A stretch of 64,000 nt of DNA from Nipponacmea schrenckii (Eukaryota > Mollusca > Gastropoda > Lottiidae): positions 5,456,001 through 5,520,000 of the forward strand of contig CM060202.1 of assembly GCA_030562195.1 (NCBI GenBank), in the 5' to 3' direction. The translations under genes were made by a program, and so were the position numbers. The notes beneath the pieces are model-generated. The model had not been told where the DNA came from, did not search any database, and saw only the letters and a list, made by a program, of their open reading frames with translations. Positions 46,186 to 60,500 of this stretch are shown one piece after another; the stretch's first letter is position 1; the number at the start of each line of letters is the position of its first letter.

Positions 46186-47290
46186 ATAGTCTGTTTTACA
46201 CAGGCCTTTGATTTTAAAACTATTAAATTATTATTTATAATTTGTATTTTTTATGTATTATTTATATTTTTAAAATTTTGCACCAGAAAAAATCGCAGCA
46301 AGCGAAGATATTTATTATTTATTTCCACAAATTTTCAAAGAATTCAATCACCATTCAGATGCAACTATCAGATATTTTGGGGGATTGAATGATAATAGTT
46401 GACAGAGGAAACAGAACTTTTTACTTTTCAACTTCACATAGTGTTGCAAACGCTGGAAAACTTTCCCAGTAATTTTGGAAATTTACCTGGTAATTTTCGG
46501 AAACTTTCAAGGGTTGTGAAATTTTATAAAAGTTATTTGACAAAATTTTTATTTTAAAAGAATACATTTTGATTAAGAAAATTATGAATTATGAGGTTTT
46601 TCACTGCTGATGTCAGAATCTCACAGTAGAGATATTTTTGTGATATTTTACTATATTTTAGTTTATTTACCAAATTGGATTACCAATTATTTTTTTTATC
46701 TGTTACAAATGCTGATTTTTCGATAATTCACATCTACGTAGTACTTTCCGTTTTTATCTTGAGAAAAGCGAAATGCGTTTTTTTTTAATCCAAAATGTCA
46801 ACAAATAGTTTCGAACCGCGGGGTATTTTACCGGAGCGCGCATGGCCTATAAAACAGACTTTTAATTTTGTACGGACTTAGAGACTTACGGACTTTTGAA
46901 TCATTCCTTCATTATTATCTCAATTAAGTTCAGTAGTGTAGGCATGTAACTTTTAATTTATTCATTTTGTAAAATTCTGGCCTGTTGAATAAAGGTTTTT
47001 AAAAACCATATGTGGTTATATTGATTACATTAACCTATGTAAGCTAACTCAAATGACTCTGTAAAAGGATATAATTTCAAAGGAATCCAGATGCACGAGT
47101 TATTGGTCACAGTACTTGCTGTTTTGGAAGTTGAAGCTGAAAATCACCTGAAGTCCTACATCATGTTCTGATGTGAATGGTGTGATGATTCAAAGGCATT
47201 AGAATTATATTGGTCAGGGGATGACTAGTTCGGAAATTCAATTGTTTAAGATTATCAGGTTCAGAGGGCAACATAAAGAAACAATCCTTA
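46186..47290. other. 3' flank of DCTD-2
   Basis: Contains DCTD-2's 3' region. Similarity to the end of the DCTD-1 unit resumes at GAATCATTCCTTCATTATTA (46,899) and ends at about 46,985, next to a poly(A) signal AATAAA at 46,988-46,993. The 46,200-46,890 part is not shared with copy 1. Nothing recognised from 47,000 to 47,290. Confidence 0.6.
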
Positions 47291-47307
47291 AAAATCAATT
47301 AACATGA

Positions 47308-47313
47308 TTTATT
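47308..47313 (-). terminator. Candidate poly(A) signal of PRDM10
   Basis: AATAAA on the minus strand, about 750 bp after the PRDM10 stop codon. The intervening 47,314-48,061 would be the 3' UTR. Confidence 0.45.
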
Positions 47314-48061
47314 TTATATGATACATAATCAGCACAATCAAAGCATTCAAAGATGAAAATGATCACAATCAAAACACAATGTTTTCCGATGTCAAATCAA
47401 TGATGGGATGTTGATGAAAATAGTATAAGCATACACTTCCATTTGATGAAATTGCAAGTTTAATGTTGAACATGATTGATTACATTTACACACAAAATAG
47501 CACATTTGATGCAATATACATAAAGCATGAATTGAAATGAAATTAACACTATCTGATTGATAATAAAATGTCATAAATTCAGGAAACTACATACAGTACA
47601 TGCTCTATATTATCTAATGATATAAAGATACAACTGATATTCATGCAATATACAAACATACAAATATGGTCATGTTACACTATACCACAGATATTGGCTC
47701 AAACCATATTTTGTGTTCATGGTCGTATTGAATGTTTGGCAATGAAACAACAGTAAAAACGTGCCCTAGTCAAATGCATCAGTCACACTGAGTTGTTATA
47801 ATTGATATATTTTGACCTATATCACATGAAAACTTGACTGACTTGTCACCGCATGGGTAAAAAACATAACTTTACTTTAATACTGATAAAACAGAACTGC
47901 TAAGTATTTGGTTTTCAGAAGATATTTGTCATAAAAACACAGGTCAAGGAAACAAGTAAAGAGCAACTATGTTTTACAACATGCAAACTGAAGTTTTTCA
48001 TTTGATTTCTTTTAATTTAACTCAAGAATTGATTACAGATAACCATATTTTAACCAAGTTT

Positions 48062-51000
48062 TCATCTATATCCTTGGTAGGTTTGCCAGTTTTGGCGAAC
48101 ACCTTGTACATAATTCTGTGGCAAACCATTAGCTACAGATGTAGCCTGAGTAGGTGTTCCTGGATTGGTGACAACGAGTGATACAGGTACAGCTTGAGGA
48201 GCCTGGGGCTGGGGACTTAAAGATTGAGGTGGTTGAGGAGTTCCAGTAAGAATCGTACCAGCAGGTATCAACTGTGGAGGCTGTGAAGAAGTGATCTGGG
48301 CATGAGCTAATGTGGATCCTAAATGACTCAGTTCTATGGTTGTATGTTGGAGTTGTTGCAACTGGGCAGGTTGGACATGGACCATTGCTGGGCCTTGTAC
48401 ACCTTGGGCTATACGGGCAGCCAGAGCATGATAGTCACCACCTGTAGCAGGTCTGTATTCCTGAAGTGTCTGGGTCAACTCACTCATAGCTTGAGTCAAT
48501 AGATCAGCAGCTTGTAAATCATGAACTTGAGGAACTTGTGTTACAGTAACTTCTTGATAAGCTTCTAATTGCTGTTGATTTGGATCCACAAGTTGTACAG
48601 TTGTGGTGGTTATTTGATCTTCTTTACCGCCAGACTTCCGTCTGTCATTGGATGGAGGAACTAAATCGGGATGTTTCTTGCGTTGATGTTGCATTAATTT
48701 AGCTTTACTTGCGTACTGTTTATGACAGAAGACACACTGTTGTGGAAGAGTTGTGATGCTACCAACAGTTTGAGAATATGTTGGATTGGGTACTCCTGAT
48801 ATGTCCACACTGAGGGATTTCTTACGACTGCTAGCTGGAAGGTCCAATCCTGGATGATTTTTGATAATGTGTGACTTTCTTTTGGAGCTAGATTTGTAGA
48901 CTTTATCGCAATACTGACAGTAGTAATCTTTCTGAGTTTTCAAGATTGGTAAATTAAGTTCAGGTACTAAGTCAGGAGTGATATCTGGATGTCTCTTAGC
49001 CAGATGGTTGACAAGCATACCACGTCGTTTGAAACCAAGTAGACATGTATGGCACTTGTAGATGAATCTTTGGTAATCTGTAGGTAACACTTTAGGTACA
49101 AATTTCTTTAAATTCTTATCCCTTTCATCTGATGATGTAATTTTTGTTTCCTTTTGTTCAATGTGCATTCTCTTTATGTGTTCTTTAAGTTTATCCTTCC
49201 TTTTAAATTGACGGCCGCAGTTTTCACACATAAACTCGCGATGTGAAGAGTGCTTCAACATATGAAGCTTTAGCTTATCAGGTCTGGCAAAGACTTTATC
49301 ACAATGCATACAAGGATATTGATGTTCAGAGTGTAAATGCCTCATATGTTTACGAATTTGATTGAAATCTGGGAACTGTTTTTGACACACCTGACAGGTG
49401 TAGATACCATTGACAGCATGAGTAGCACAATGTTCTTTTAAACCATGTGTTTGATCAAAACCTTCATGACACATGGGGCAAGAATAATACTTCTTATCAC
49501 TATGTATCTTCATATGACAAGCCATGGCGGAATTGTTCATCAGACGTTTATGACAGACATTACACTCTAATGGTTTGGATTCTTCTGAACCATGACAGAG
49601 CATGTGCTTGTTTAGACGCTCTTGTGTACCAAAAGCCTTCCAACAGCTTGTGCATTTATGTGGTCGTAAAGCATTAATGGATTTCTTCTTGGTTGTACCA
49701 TGTTGAGTGGCATGGGCAATCAAGTCATTCTTATCATCAAATTTAGCATGGCACATTGGGCAGGCTAGGATTGTATTCAAGGCCACTACTCCATTATCTG
49801 AAGAAGGCTCACCATTTTCAGAGGTGATACTGGCAGCAACACTTGATAATTTCTGGATCTCTTCCAAACCCACATCCTCAGCTGCATGAGTTAATGTATG
49901 AAGATTGAGAAGACTAGAGTTATCAAAAGTTAGATCACAGTGCATGCACACCCATTCATTTCCCCCAGTTTCTTTGCCTTTCCTTTTATACATAGACTGT
50001 ATAGTTCTTCTAATCTTCTCGGAATCTGGTCTTTTCTGGTACTTCTTCAAGGTCCTGGAAATATACCAGAGAATAATTGAGCATATTTTCTAGAAATAAG
50101 AGATGAAGATGCAGATTCAAACAAGATGTAGCACAACCAAAATGCATTATTAGGTTGAACTGAGATATTTGACATTGGCACCAACATTCTGTCTTGCTAG
50201 TCTCAGCTAATAAACGAAATAACCATCCCGGGCATGCCCAAGTCAACAAAGAATTGTCTTCACTTAGCCAACTTGAAATTATTTGAAAATTAGATGGTGT
50301 CATGCAATACCTGAAAAAAATCACCAATGACTAGATAAAAGAAATTATATATCTTATAGTCTGTAATGATGTTTCTACTTACTTATTTAAGTAAATACTG
50401 GTTGATTTTTTCTTCCACTGGTAGCCTGATGATTCTCCACCTTCTCCATTCTTCATCTGTTTACCTTTATTTCTAAACCATCTAGCTGCTAAACTCTTCT
50501 TACGTAGCCCTTTAACTTCAGCTGATTCTATGAAATCTTCATCTTCATGTTTAGGTGAACCAGCTTCTTCATGTACCACCAAATGGCGTTGTAAGGCCGG
50601 GGCGGAGCGAAATTTCTTATTACATTCATAACATGGAAATTTATACTCTTGTTCATCCATAGCTAAAACAAAATTAAGTGTATAGTTAATTTAACAGATA
50701 AGAAAGTTTGAGGAATTTATTGATTCAAAATATTCCAGGAATTTTGAGTGCTAAACAAGTAAAAAAAAAAAAAAAAAAAAACTTTTCAAAACTGAAAGAA
50801 ATCTTATCATTAACTGAATTATGACCAATAGCCTCATGATGTAGGTAATATTAACTTCCACTGTTTTCAAAGAAGAAACATATGCAAATATCAATTAATA
50901 TGTACATAACTAATTCAATATTGGACTTCCTTTCCTTTGACATCAGATTGTTTCTACATACCTTCTTTATCTCTTTCTGTTATCTCATGTATAGGTATAC

Positions 51001-54000
51001 CTATTCTACTACCATAATGAGCTGAATACCAAACCTTAAATATAACATTAATCAAGTTTCAAAAACTGATTCTAGAGATGAAATGAAAAGGGCAGCCATA
51101 AAGAGTTTTACCTTAAACATTTCTTGTTTATTTCATCAAAGTTTGAATTGTTCTCAAATCTAAATTGTCTTTGTCTTCAGAAGACTGGCTTGAAATTTGA
51201 TTTAAATTTACCTTAAGTTCTTGTCTGGCTTCTATATTTTTCATAACAGTAAAATAAATATCTTGTCCATATTGATAGGCAACAACATTCTGTTCAGCAA
51301 AGTTTCTAGCTGGCCTAACAAACATCATCCAATTACACTTATTTTCATCTGATGTTTCATAATATCCTAATGTACCATCATTCTTTTCCAACTGTAAACA
51401 AAAACCTAATTTATCACTGTTGTTGAAAGGTTTCATATGTTTTCTTACTTTTGAATTTGTTGTATTATTAGCACATCAAACACCGGACTTGAAATATCAA
51501 AGACATTATATTCTAAAGTTTCTGTTTTAAAATGTTTCTAAAGTAGGCCCCCTGTAACTTAAAAGGCTGCAATTGAAACCTACCATAAGGAGAAATCTTG
51601 TATTGGTTAAATCATCTTGTGAGCTCACCATATCAGCTACAAATGGTCCAAATTGAGTCAACTTGCTGACAGGCTTCTTGGCAAACACTCCAATTTCTGG
51701 AAACATAGCAATTATAGAATTTATATTTATTGATAGATTAACATGTTTTAAACATTACTTGTACATGTACTTGGTTATAGAAAAATAATTTCTATTGAGC
51801 CACGGTGGATCAGTAAGTTAGAGGCTTGCTCGCAAACCGGGTTTCAAATTTCAATTTCAAGTGTCAATTTTGCATCTGTGTTTAAGGCTGAATAAGTTTG
51901 TCCTAAAACAAGTCACAAAGACGTAAGATTAGGTTCTAGATACTTACCTGGACCAACCTCACTATTAAACCTATATATCTGTAACATCTGTGGTAGACTA
52001 GACCAGGCTCTTGATAATACAATTTTATCTGATACAACTATAGCTCGATGTACTGGACATTGTGGACTATAACTGGTCATACATTCTTCACACCCTACAA
52101 CAATAGAACAATCTAATGATCATATCAACCATTTAAATCCTTAAATCTCAAACAGAATTTAGTGAGATATAAATCTGTACAACTCACAGACACATTGGTC
52201 ACTATATGTCTAAAAATAAAGGAGTTTAACAACTTTAAAAAGAATATTAAACTTACATAATTCATCAGTATTATATGGTCTAGGTACATATACCCGTTTT
52301 CTCCAAGCTTGAGATGAAGTAGACTGTTCTTCATCTAATAGAGCTATTCTACTAGATTTACGTACATTAACATTGTTTAACATCTACAATTAAAATTCCA
52401 ATATCTCAATTAAATTACCAACCCTGCAGCATAGGTTTAATAAGAGATATTCTTCTCAACTACAGTGTTCAATTATAGAAATCACAATCTGATCAAAATG
52501 TTTCTTTCAGTTCTATTTTTGTTTCTTCACTCATAAAATAATTTTATGTGTAATAAAATCAAATTTGGAGCAATATTTCTCTATATTCTATTGTCCTTAC
52601 CCTTATACCACTTGATTGTGGATCATTTTCTTTATTCCCATCTTCATCAAAATCATCATCATCATCAGACTCATAGGAGGGATCTAAAGCTGAATCACTT
52701 CCTGTTACCATATTACCACTAACATGTGATGGACCAGCTAATAAATCAAATTAAAATATCAGTTTATAAAGTTTGTAGGCAGCATAAGGGCAACTGGCTG
52801 AGAAACTATTATTTAGAGTTTTGGAAATATTTGCTTCGTTGGTAGAAATAGAATCAGCAGTCAAGCTTGATAAATAAGCTGTGGAGGAGACAAGAGTGAA
52901 AGTTTCTACAGAACATGTTTATTGAATTGCATCATATTTTAATCTAACCTATTGGAGAAATATGTATTTTCTTACCAATTTCATCAGGAATAGCTGAACT
53001 ATCCACAGTTCTCTCCATGGCTGAGTCTAAATTAGCCTCTGATGCATTAGACATGGATATATCATGGGTTGAAGATAACTGACTATCTAAGGTGGAATCC
53101 ATAACAGCCATCTGATTAGAGGAACCTAGACCAGTACTAGACATTGTAGAATGTATACCTCCTTGACCTAAATCTGATGATGCTACTAAATAGGATCTTG
53201 GAACTAAAAGAAAAAACAACAGAATATGGAAAATTGAAGAAAATGGTGAAAAATCTTGAAACAAATCTGAGATATAGTGTATGTTGTTGATAAATTATAA
53301 CCTTATAGATATGATGTTTGTTGTTAATAAATCCAAACCTAATAAATGTGATGTTTGTTGAGATAAATTTGAACCTTATAGATGTGATGTTTGCTGTTGA
53401 TAAACCTAACAGAAGAAATGTTTTTTGCTATAAATTGAAACCTTATAGATGTGATGTATATTGTTAATAAATTGAAACCTAATAGATGTGATGTTTGTTG
53501 TTAATAAATCCAAACCTAATAGATGTGATGTTTGTTGTGATAAATTTAAACCTAATAGATGTGATGTTTCTTGTTTATAAATTGAAACCTAATAGATGTG
53601 ATGTTTGTTGTAAATAAATTGAACCTAATAGATGTGATGTTTATTTTGGGATAAATTGAAACCTAATAGATATGATGTTTGCTGTTATAAATTGAAACCT
53701 AATAGATGTGGTGATTGTTGTTAATAAATCAAAACCTAATAGATGTGATGTTTATTGTTAATAAATCAAAACCTAATAGATGTGATGTTTGTTGTTGTTA
53801 AATAGAAACCTAATAGATGGGATGTTTGTTGTTGAAAAAATTGATACCTAATTGTTATGTTTCTTCAACTAATTTGATACCTAATAGATGTGATGTTTGT
53901 TGTTAGTATATTGATACTGAATAGTTTTGTTTTTGAAACTAAATTGAACCCTAACAGATAAGATGTTAATTGTCATGATTCCAAAACAAATGATGCATCA

Positions 54001-55302
54001 AGATTTGCATGTTAATATATTAAAAACAAAATTACCTGGTGTAGAATGTAAAGGATTAAAATCTTGTAAATCTTCTTGAGTGGTGTCAGGTTCACCATTG
54101 AAAGCTTCTAACTCATGTCGCTGAAAAATAATTATTCAAATTAAACAGATAATATTTAATTTTGCCATATTTGAAACCAATCTTAAAAATTGACGAAGAA
54201 AAAGACAGTAGCAACAACGAAATTCTGACCTTTCTGGCTATCATGTTGACATGATTCTGTACAACTGAACTGATTGAAGATACTGCATGTTCTGAATCTA
54301 AATCTCTATTGGGATCATGATCTAAAGTTGACATCATTGGTGTACCATCAGTAGTGCTCACTTCATCACCATGATTAGTAGCACCAGCATATTGTGGCAT
54401 TGATGTTACTTGTACAGTTACATAATGTGTACCATCTACACTGTTTGATGTTTGCTGAAATGTGAAAAAGAACCTCAGAATCAATTCACATATTTCAACA
54501 AAACTAACTGAAAGTATTCTTTAACTCCCTGATCGCGGAGTTATAATTACCAGCAATATTAATGCTACCTACCACTGGTTGAAGAGTTATAGAACTTGGT
54601 CCTGCTTCGTTGCCTTCAGCTCGTAAACTTAACGTAGACTGACTAACAGAACAATCAGCAGGGGACACAACTCTCTGCACTGCCACAAGTCTGTTTCCGG
54701 GATCTAATATCATCTGGTACCCCTGAAAAAAAAAAGAATTTTTTTATATATTATGTTTTTTCACATTTAAGAATTCACAGATTTAGCTTATTTCTTGCAC
54801 TTCCTGTAACAAAACTGAATTTGTAATGGTATTTATTGAAATGTTAGGATAAATTAAATGAAGAGCCCCAAAAAGCATCCCATAATATGAGTGGAAGTAT
54901 TTTAGAATATTAAGATCTTACCGCAGGTAGAGTACTGCTATCAACAGCAGAAGGCTGCATTAACTGTCCACTATCAGCTTGTACACCAGAATATGAGGAT
55001 ATTCCTTCACTACCAGATGGTAATTCACGATATTCCTGTACTGGTGATACACGACCATAGGTTGAGTGAACTGCTTGGTATAAATCTGACTGAGAACCAC
55101 CCATGCTGTAAGCACCAGTAAAATAGCTGGAAGGTCTAAGATCATGGTACTGTTGTTCATATTGAGATGGAGCTATAGCTTGTATTACACCATCATTGTA
55201 TCCATTCTCTTGGATATCTTGACTTGTAGTTGCTGCCACAAACTGACTCTGATCCGGTTGGTTCCAAACATTATTATCATCCCCAACATTTTGATCATCC
55301 AT
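48062..55302 (-). CDS. PRDM10: PR-domain zinc finger transcription factor PRDM10, complete, about 1,372 aa
   Basis: Nuclear DNA-binding regulator. Coding exons (minus): 55302-54922, 54722-54573, 54454-54230, 54120-54036, 53203-52976, 52737-52601, 52383-52257, 52094-51948, 51696-51584, 51391-51212, 51034-50962, 50662-50383, 50054-48062; all phases fit. The exon starting 55,331 has a short 5' UTR. N-terminal 400 residues are Gln/Ser-rich and acidic ([10 protein letters not shown]). [14 protein letters not shown] is the PRDM10 zinc knuckle before the PR domain (about residues 480-600), with [20 protein letters not shown] and VAYQYG. One C2H2 finger follows ([17 protein letters not shown]), then eleven in the last exon, including [13 protein letters not shown] and [18 protein letters not shown], close to the vertebrate protein. 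The C-terminus is Gln/Pro-rich and includes [13 protein letters not shown]. The donor after residue 252 is GTCAGA, weak. Confidence 0.95.
51799..51915 (+). mobile_element. Decayed tRNA-derived SINE in a PRDM10 intron
   Basis: GCCACGGTGGATCAGTAAGT... GAGGCTTGCTCGCAAACCGG resembles a tRNA-type pol III A box region, and GGGTTTCAAATTTC resembles a decayed B box (GGTTCGAATCC). A non-tRNA body follows. It has too many substitutions for a functional tRNA. Confidence 0.5.
53275..53965. repeat. About 38-bp minisatellite in a PRDM10 intron
   Basis: About 17 tandem copies of AAACCTAATAGATGTGATGT followed by TTGTTGTTAATAAATTG, with length variants, within intron 53204-54035. Confidence 0.92.
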
Positions 55303-55331
55303 TTTGATTGTTTTCTAGGGGTTCTGAGACC

Positions 55332-57530
55332 CTGAAATAAATAAATGTTTGTTCTATATAACTAATTGGAAGATAGGCCTATGCATCATGAGCTCCAAAG
55401 ACACTTCAGTTCTAATATACATAGGATTTTAAAGATGCTATTTTGAGTCTGTGCACAAAAAAACTGAAAAGCATACATATCCATAACTTGTAAAAAATAT
55501 TTTAACTTCAAAATTTGAACAAGTTATTTGTCTTGCTCCTTTTGTTTAATAATTTTTAATAGAGTTTCATCAATAGAAACAGTTCTCGTAGTATTATTTA
55601 TAAAAACAAGATACCACAAAATTGCATCCTGTTTTACCAAGTATACAAGTTAAAACAATTTTTATGGAAGAATAAATAAATTGTAAATTTTGAACTTGTG
55701 TGTAAAAATACCTACTATGTAGGCCTACATCTAATTTTAAATATTTGTATGTTACCATAAATCTACCTAATGTAGGCTACATTTAATTTTAAACCTCAAT
55801 ATAATTATGTTTAATCTGTTGAAGTCATATTTATGAATAAATTTATTAATGATAGATATTGTTTTAACATGTGAATTATAATTGAAGTAATTATTTCAGG
55901 GTAATTTCTAGTCAAAATTATTAATATTTAAAAGGACTAAGCTTATATTTATTTGGGGACTGTGGTTTATAGCAATTTCAAGTATAACCCTTGAATTAAC
56001 AATCGCTTCGTCGAATCAAGTCTATTTTTTCACAGGGACATGGGAAGTGTGAATAAACTGGCTCACTGATATAGCATTGAGCTGCTCTTGTACATGTGCA
56101 CAGTGTTTGGGGAAAGCAGGTCAGAATGGCGGCGAATAAATTATGAAAATGGCTGTCTAGGACTTGAGTTTTTTTTTATTTATTCTTGGCAAAACAACAA
56201 GTTATAATTCTAACGCTTTGAAGCGTCTGATCCATCACTTTCATAAAATTCAATACCCGCGACCCCTCTTAGAAAATGAACAGAGATCGGACGGACCCAT
56301 TTTGAAGGTAAATAATGAATTTGGAAGGTACCAAGAGGACAAAGCACTGAGGGTTGTCGTCGAGACAAGCCGTCTCGATGTCGCTGTCAAAAACGTAAAT
56401 TTCTACGACAAATATTAACAAATGTGGAATCTTTAGATACTCTATCGGTCAAATAGTGCGTTTCTGCAAAACTTTGTGCTTTAAGTCAAATTTGCAGAAT
56501 GTAATCTTGAAATAATTATTTGCAAAAATGACGGGAAAATGACCTACCTCCCGAAAATGAAATCTCGTTTCCTCTCGCCAATAACACACGTGATTTAGAG
56601 ACGAGATTGTACCAGTAATGCAATCTAGATTAACCAGACACATATTTTATTATAATTGTTAGACGTCAAGTTATCTAAACCTTGTATGTTTTATATTCAT
56701 CTTTGACTATGGCTAAAAATCATGTCATACACGAATTTCACATTAAATTAATATTTTTAGTAATCCTTTGCTGGTAGATGACGTCAAGATATTGGTAATA
56801 AATCTGGCCGAAAGAACGTTTAATGCCTTGGCTTATAATTGGCCGGATTTTGAATACATTATCATTCATAAATAACAGTATGGGTAATGACAATTATACA
56901 TAACGAGAATAACACAATAGAATAATAATTATTTACTGTTCATTCTATGATAACACCTAATATTTATTGTTATATTACTGCATTGTTGGTGCATATACAC
57001 CCTCTGTTTAAAAGAGTTGTAACGATTGTATGTGTATCAATTTGCACCATATCAATTTTTGTCAATTCAACTGCGTGTTTGATGACGTCACTAATCACAA
57101 AATTTGCCTACATCACACAAGACCCTGTGTTTTAGAGGCGTCATAAAACGCTTAGTTTTTATTAAGTGCAAATAATTAGAAAACCTCTTTACAATCCCTT
57201 TAAAATCTATTTATACAGATCAAAGGTCGTGTCGTGTCGAGTGAGCTTTATTTTGTGAAACGATGTTTTGTGTTTGATATTCTTGTGTCTGTAAAATAGA
57301 AGCACATATTCATATAACCTCTTTTTAAGATATTTCAAAAAAAATTTCAATTTTTTGGAATAAAGTGTTACTGTAAATTTAAGGAAAAATAATGTTTCGT
57401 TTTCAAATAGCAATTTACAATTTCATTCAGCCATTTTTTTGTTTAGACATGGCGTCCAAAAATCTAATTTACTATTAGGAATTTATATTGAACTACATTA
57501 CTGTCCTCTCCTCCAGTTTTTTAATTAGAA
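55332..57530. other. Divergent upstream region of PRDM10 (-) and CCDC191-like gene (+)
   Basis: An acceptor lies at 55,332-55,333 (minus), so PRDM10 has at least one untranslated upstream exon, probably in the less AT-rich stretch about 56,030-56,620. That stretch also carries an open plus-strand frame (56,164-56,418) with a donor-like AAG|GTAAAT, which I cannot support as coding. Nothing else recognised. Confidence 0.45.
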
Positions 57531-60500
57531 ATGGCAGCGGATTTCCATAAGCCTGGTTTATATAAGTGGAAACGTCAGACAAATCCAAGAGTGATCCATA
57601 GTTCACAGGTTCTTATAGTTATGATAATTATGTTTTTGATGGAGAATATCACTGCTTTATATTTTTAATTTTGCTTCCAATTTCATGTACCACAGTACTA
57701 CGGCGGCTGATTAGGTTTTGCACAAACAATTCCTTAATTCTCTTGCTTATCTCTGCACTGTTCTTTTATGTAAAATCATGGGGATCAAATAATAATATTC
57801 CAAAGAGCCCATAGACAGTCATATCGACATAGGCTAATGAGTGAGAATAAAACAAACCTTCCTCCTAGATGGAGTTCAAGGCAACTCAGGAGAAAGTGGT
57901 TGTAGTTGTAAACAATATTTAAAAAAAAATACATAATATATATTTGAAAAGTTCCGAATAGTTTTTTTTTTTAAATCACTGCACATTAATTATTTATATT
58001 CTGTAGAAGATTAATCACTCACTCACACCCCTTGTTTTATTTCAGAGGGTTCACAATGATCATGACATTCAAAATTGGCTTAAGGTATGTTCACTTTTTG
58101 AAATGTAATACCTTATTTGATATACATTGTTATTATCAGTTCCATACACCTCTATTTCAATTTTATTAGTAGGCCCTACCCGGTAATGGTTTTTCGTTAC
58201 GTTTTCTTTTTTTTACACCTTCATTCTCTATTTCAATATTATCAGAAATAGTTGTTCATCTTAAAACTTGCTTGGCCTTCAATCTAAGCATCTTGTATCA
58301 AATTAAGGGCATTTAAGGCATTTTAAATGCAGTCAATTTGTTGATTATATGCATAGAGTAACCAGAGACCTATGCCAAGATGGAAGTATTTTTATTATTT
58401 AATAGAAAGTTGAAGATGCCTCAAATACAGCAGCAGAGTTAACATTTGGCAGAAACAATCACAGTGGTCGTAACCGAGGTAAACAAACAGTCTTGTATGC
58501 TAAAGATGAAGTAAGATATGAAGATGAGGCTTGTACTGAAGGTAATTCACTATTTATTTATTCACAAGAGGTATAATTCTCTGTTGATGACAGCCTTAAA
58601 GTGAATGTCAATTTTGAATGGGACACTGATGTCATTAATAAATACTGTTGCAATTTCAATCATGGTTCGCAGTAAGTGTTTTCATTTAGTTACAACTTAA
58701 AAGAATGTAAAAATCGGTATTGAAATTTAAATACATGTATGCCTTGTCTTTGTGAAAATAAACCAATTGAAACCCTTCTTTACTGGTTTTAGCTGAAGAG
58801 TTATTAAACCAGTGGATGAATGAAAAAGTTTTAATAAATGATGAAATTGATGATGAATATGTATCTGATGTCTGGAAACAAAAGGCTATTGAAAATAATG
58901 TTAGGCATGAATGGGATAATCTACTGGATGATTCTGTGGAAGAATATCCAGTCTCCTCACGACATTCCAAAAAGAAAAAATCTCTAGGTAGGAAAAAGTA
59001 ATTTAACATTTTAGTTCTGAATGAAAATATGGCCTATAGAATGCATACTATATTATATTTTAAATAGTATTATTATAAGGAATTGTCAAAAATAAATGTG
59101 ATACAGGCATAGTTATGTATCGTTTCTGAAGAAAATTTACTCAACTTTATTAGAATCAAAAAAAAAAAATATAAGAAATTTTAATATCTGCAATGAATTC
59201 ATACTATTACATTGTCACATGTATTATATTAAGGATTTGTCAGAAATAAAAGTGATGTGAATCATGTGATACAGGAATAGTTATGTATCATTTCTGAAGA
59301 AAATTTGCTCAACTTTATTAGAATCCAAATAAAAAATATAAAAAATTTTAAACCTCTTTCCAGATCCATATGCTCATTTATATGATGATAATGAGGATGA
59401 TGCTGTGGCATCAATTTTACAGAATATGATGCAAAAAGAATTTGTTAAAGACCATTTTAAGAAAGATTTAGGTTTTGAAGAAAACAGACCCGACCCGAGA
59501 ATGAAAATGGAATTGCGACATAAACAGGTATGGTTTCCATGGTAGATTTGAATTGTAGAATCCTTTAAAATACATGGCCGTGGTCACGTAATGAAGGTGG
59601 TCGCTTATTAGTCGATAATTACAGTGGGAATTTATTGTGGTCATTTATTGAAGGTGGGCTCTTAATAAAGGTGGTCATGTGAGCAGGATATACTGTATAT
59701 GAAAAAATAGAAACTTATAAACTTATAAACTAAAACCTCTACATCTGTGCTCACTGGAAGAATGTATATCTTCTGGTATTCTCAAGCCATGTAACCATTT
59801 ATCAGTCAATGTGAAACAAATATAATATATTTATACATTCCTAGCTAACAATTTGACTTGAATATTGTTTAGGTGAAAGAAAACAGAGAGAAAAGAGAAA
59901 AAGAAATAGAAAGATCTAGAAGAGATAAGCAATCAAAGAAAGATGCTCATCTACAAGCCAAGAAAATAATATTACAGGTAAACTATTATAAGTTTAATCT
60001 AGCAAGATAAAGATCTGTTTTGATCTTGAAAAAGTTATTTAGGTTACGTAATCAGATTTATGTATTTTACCCCTAAAAATATTCACTGAAAAAAAAACTA
60101 AGACAATAGGTTTGGGAAGAAGTACCTGACTTGCTGACTATTCTGTTCTTGTTTTGAATTGTACAAGGATTCTTGTAAAACAGAAACTAAAACTTTAATT
60201 TTGTTTGTAGGAAGAAAAGGAAAAGGAATTGAAGATTAAGAAAGAAGAGCAAGAAATACAAAAAGAAATGGTGAGAATAAGAAAACAGTTACAAGAAGAA
60301 AGAATAAAAAGAGAAGAAGAAAAATTAAGGTTTGTTCTTTTCATATAGGCTGTTGCAAGTCCTGAAAGCAATGAGGAGTGATTAAGTTCAGCTTGTTTCT
60401 ATTTTAAACTATGGAAATAAAAATAATTGAGTAAACATTTAAATAATTGCTTAATGTCCTTGACACTTGACTTTGTACATAAAAGCATAATTTCTTTTAG

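Noticed and set aside
51799..51870. Possible tRNA gene
   Set aside because: The B box is decayed (GGGTTTCAAATTTC), and no acceptor stem or anticodon arm could be folded by eye.
56164..56418. 84-codon frame with a possible donor
   Set aside because: It has no family, its ATG follows a T-rich run, and it lies in the shared upstream region; more likely untranslated.
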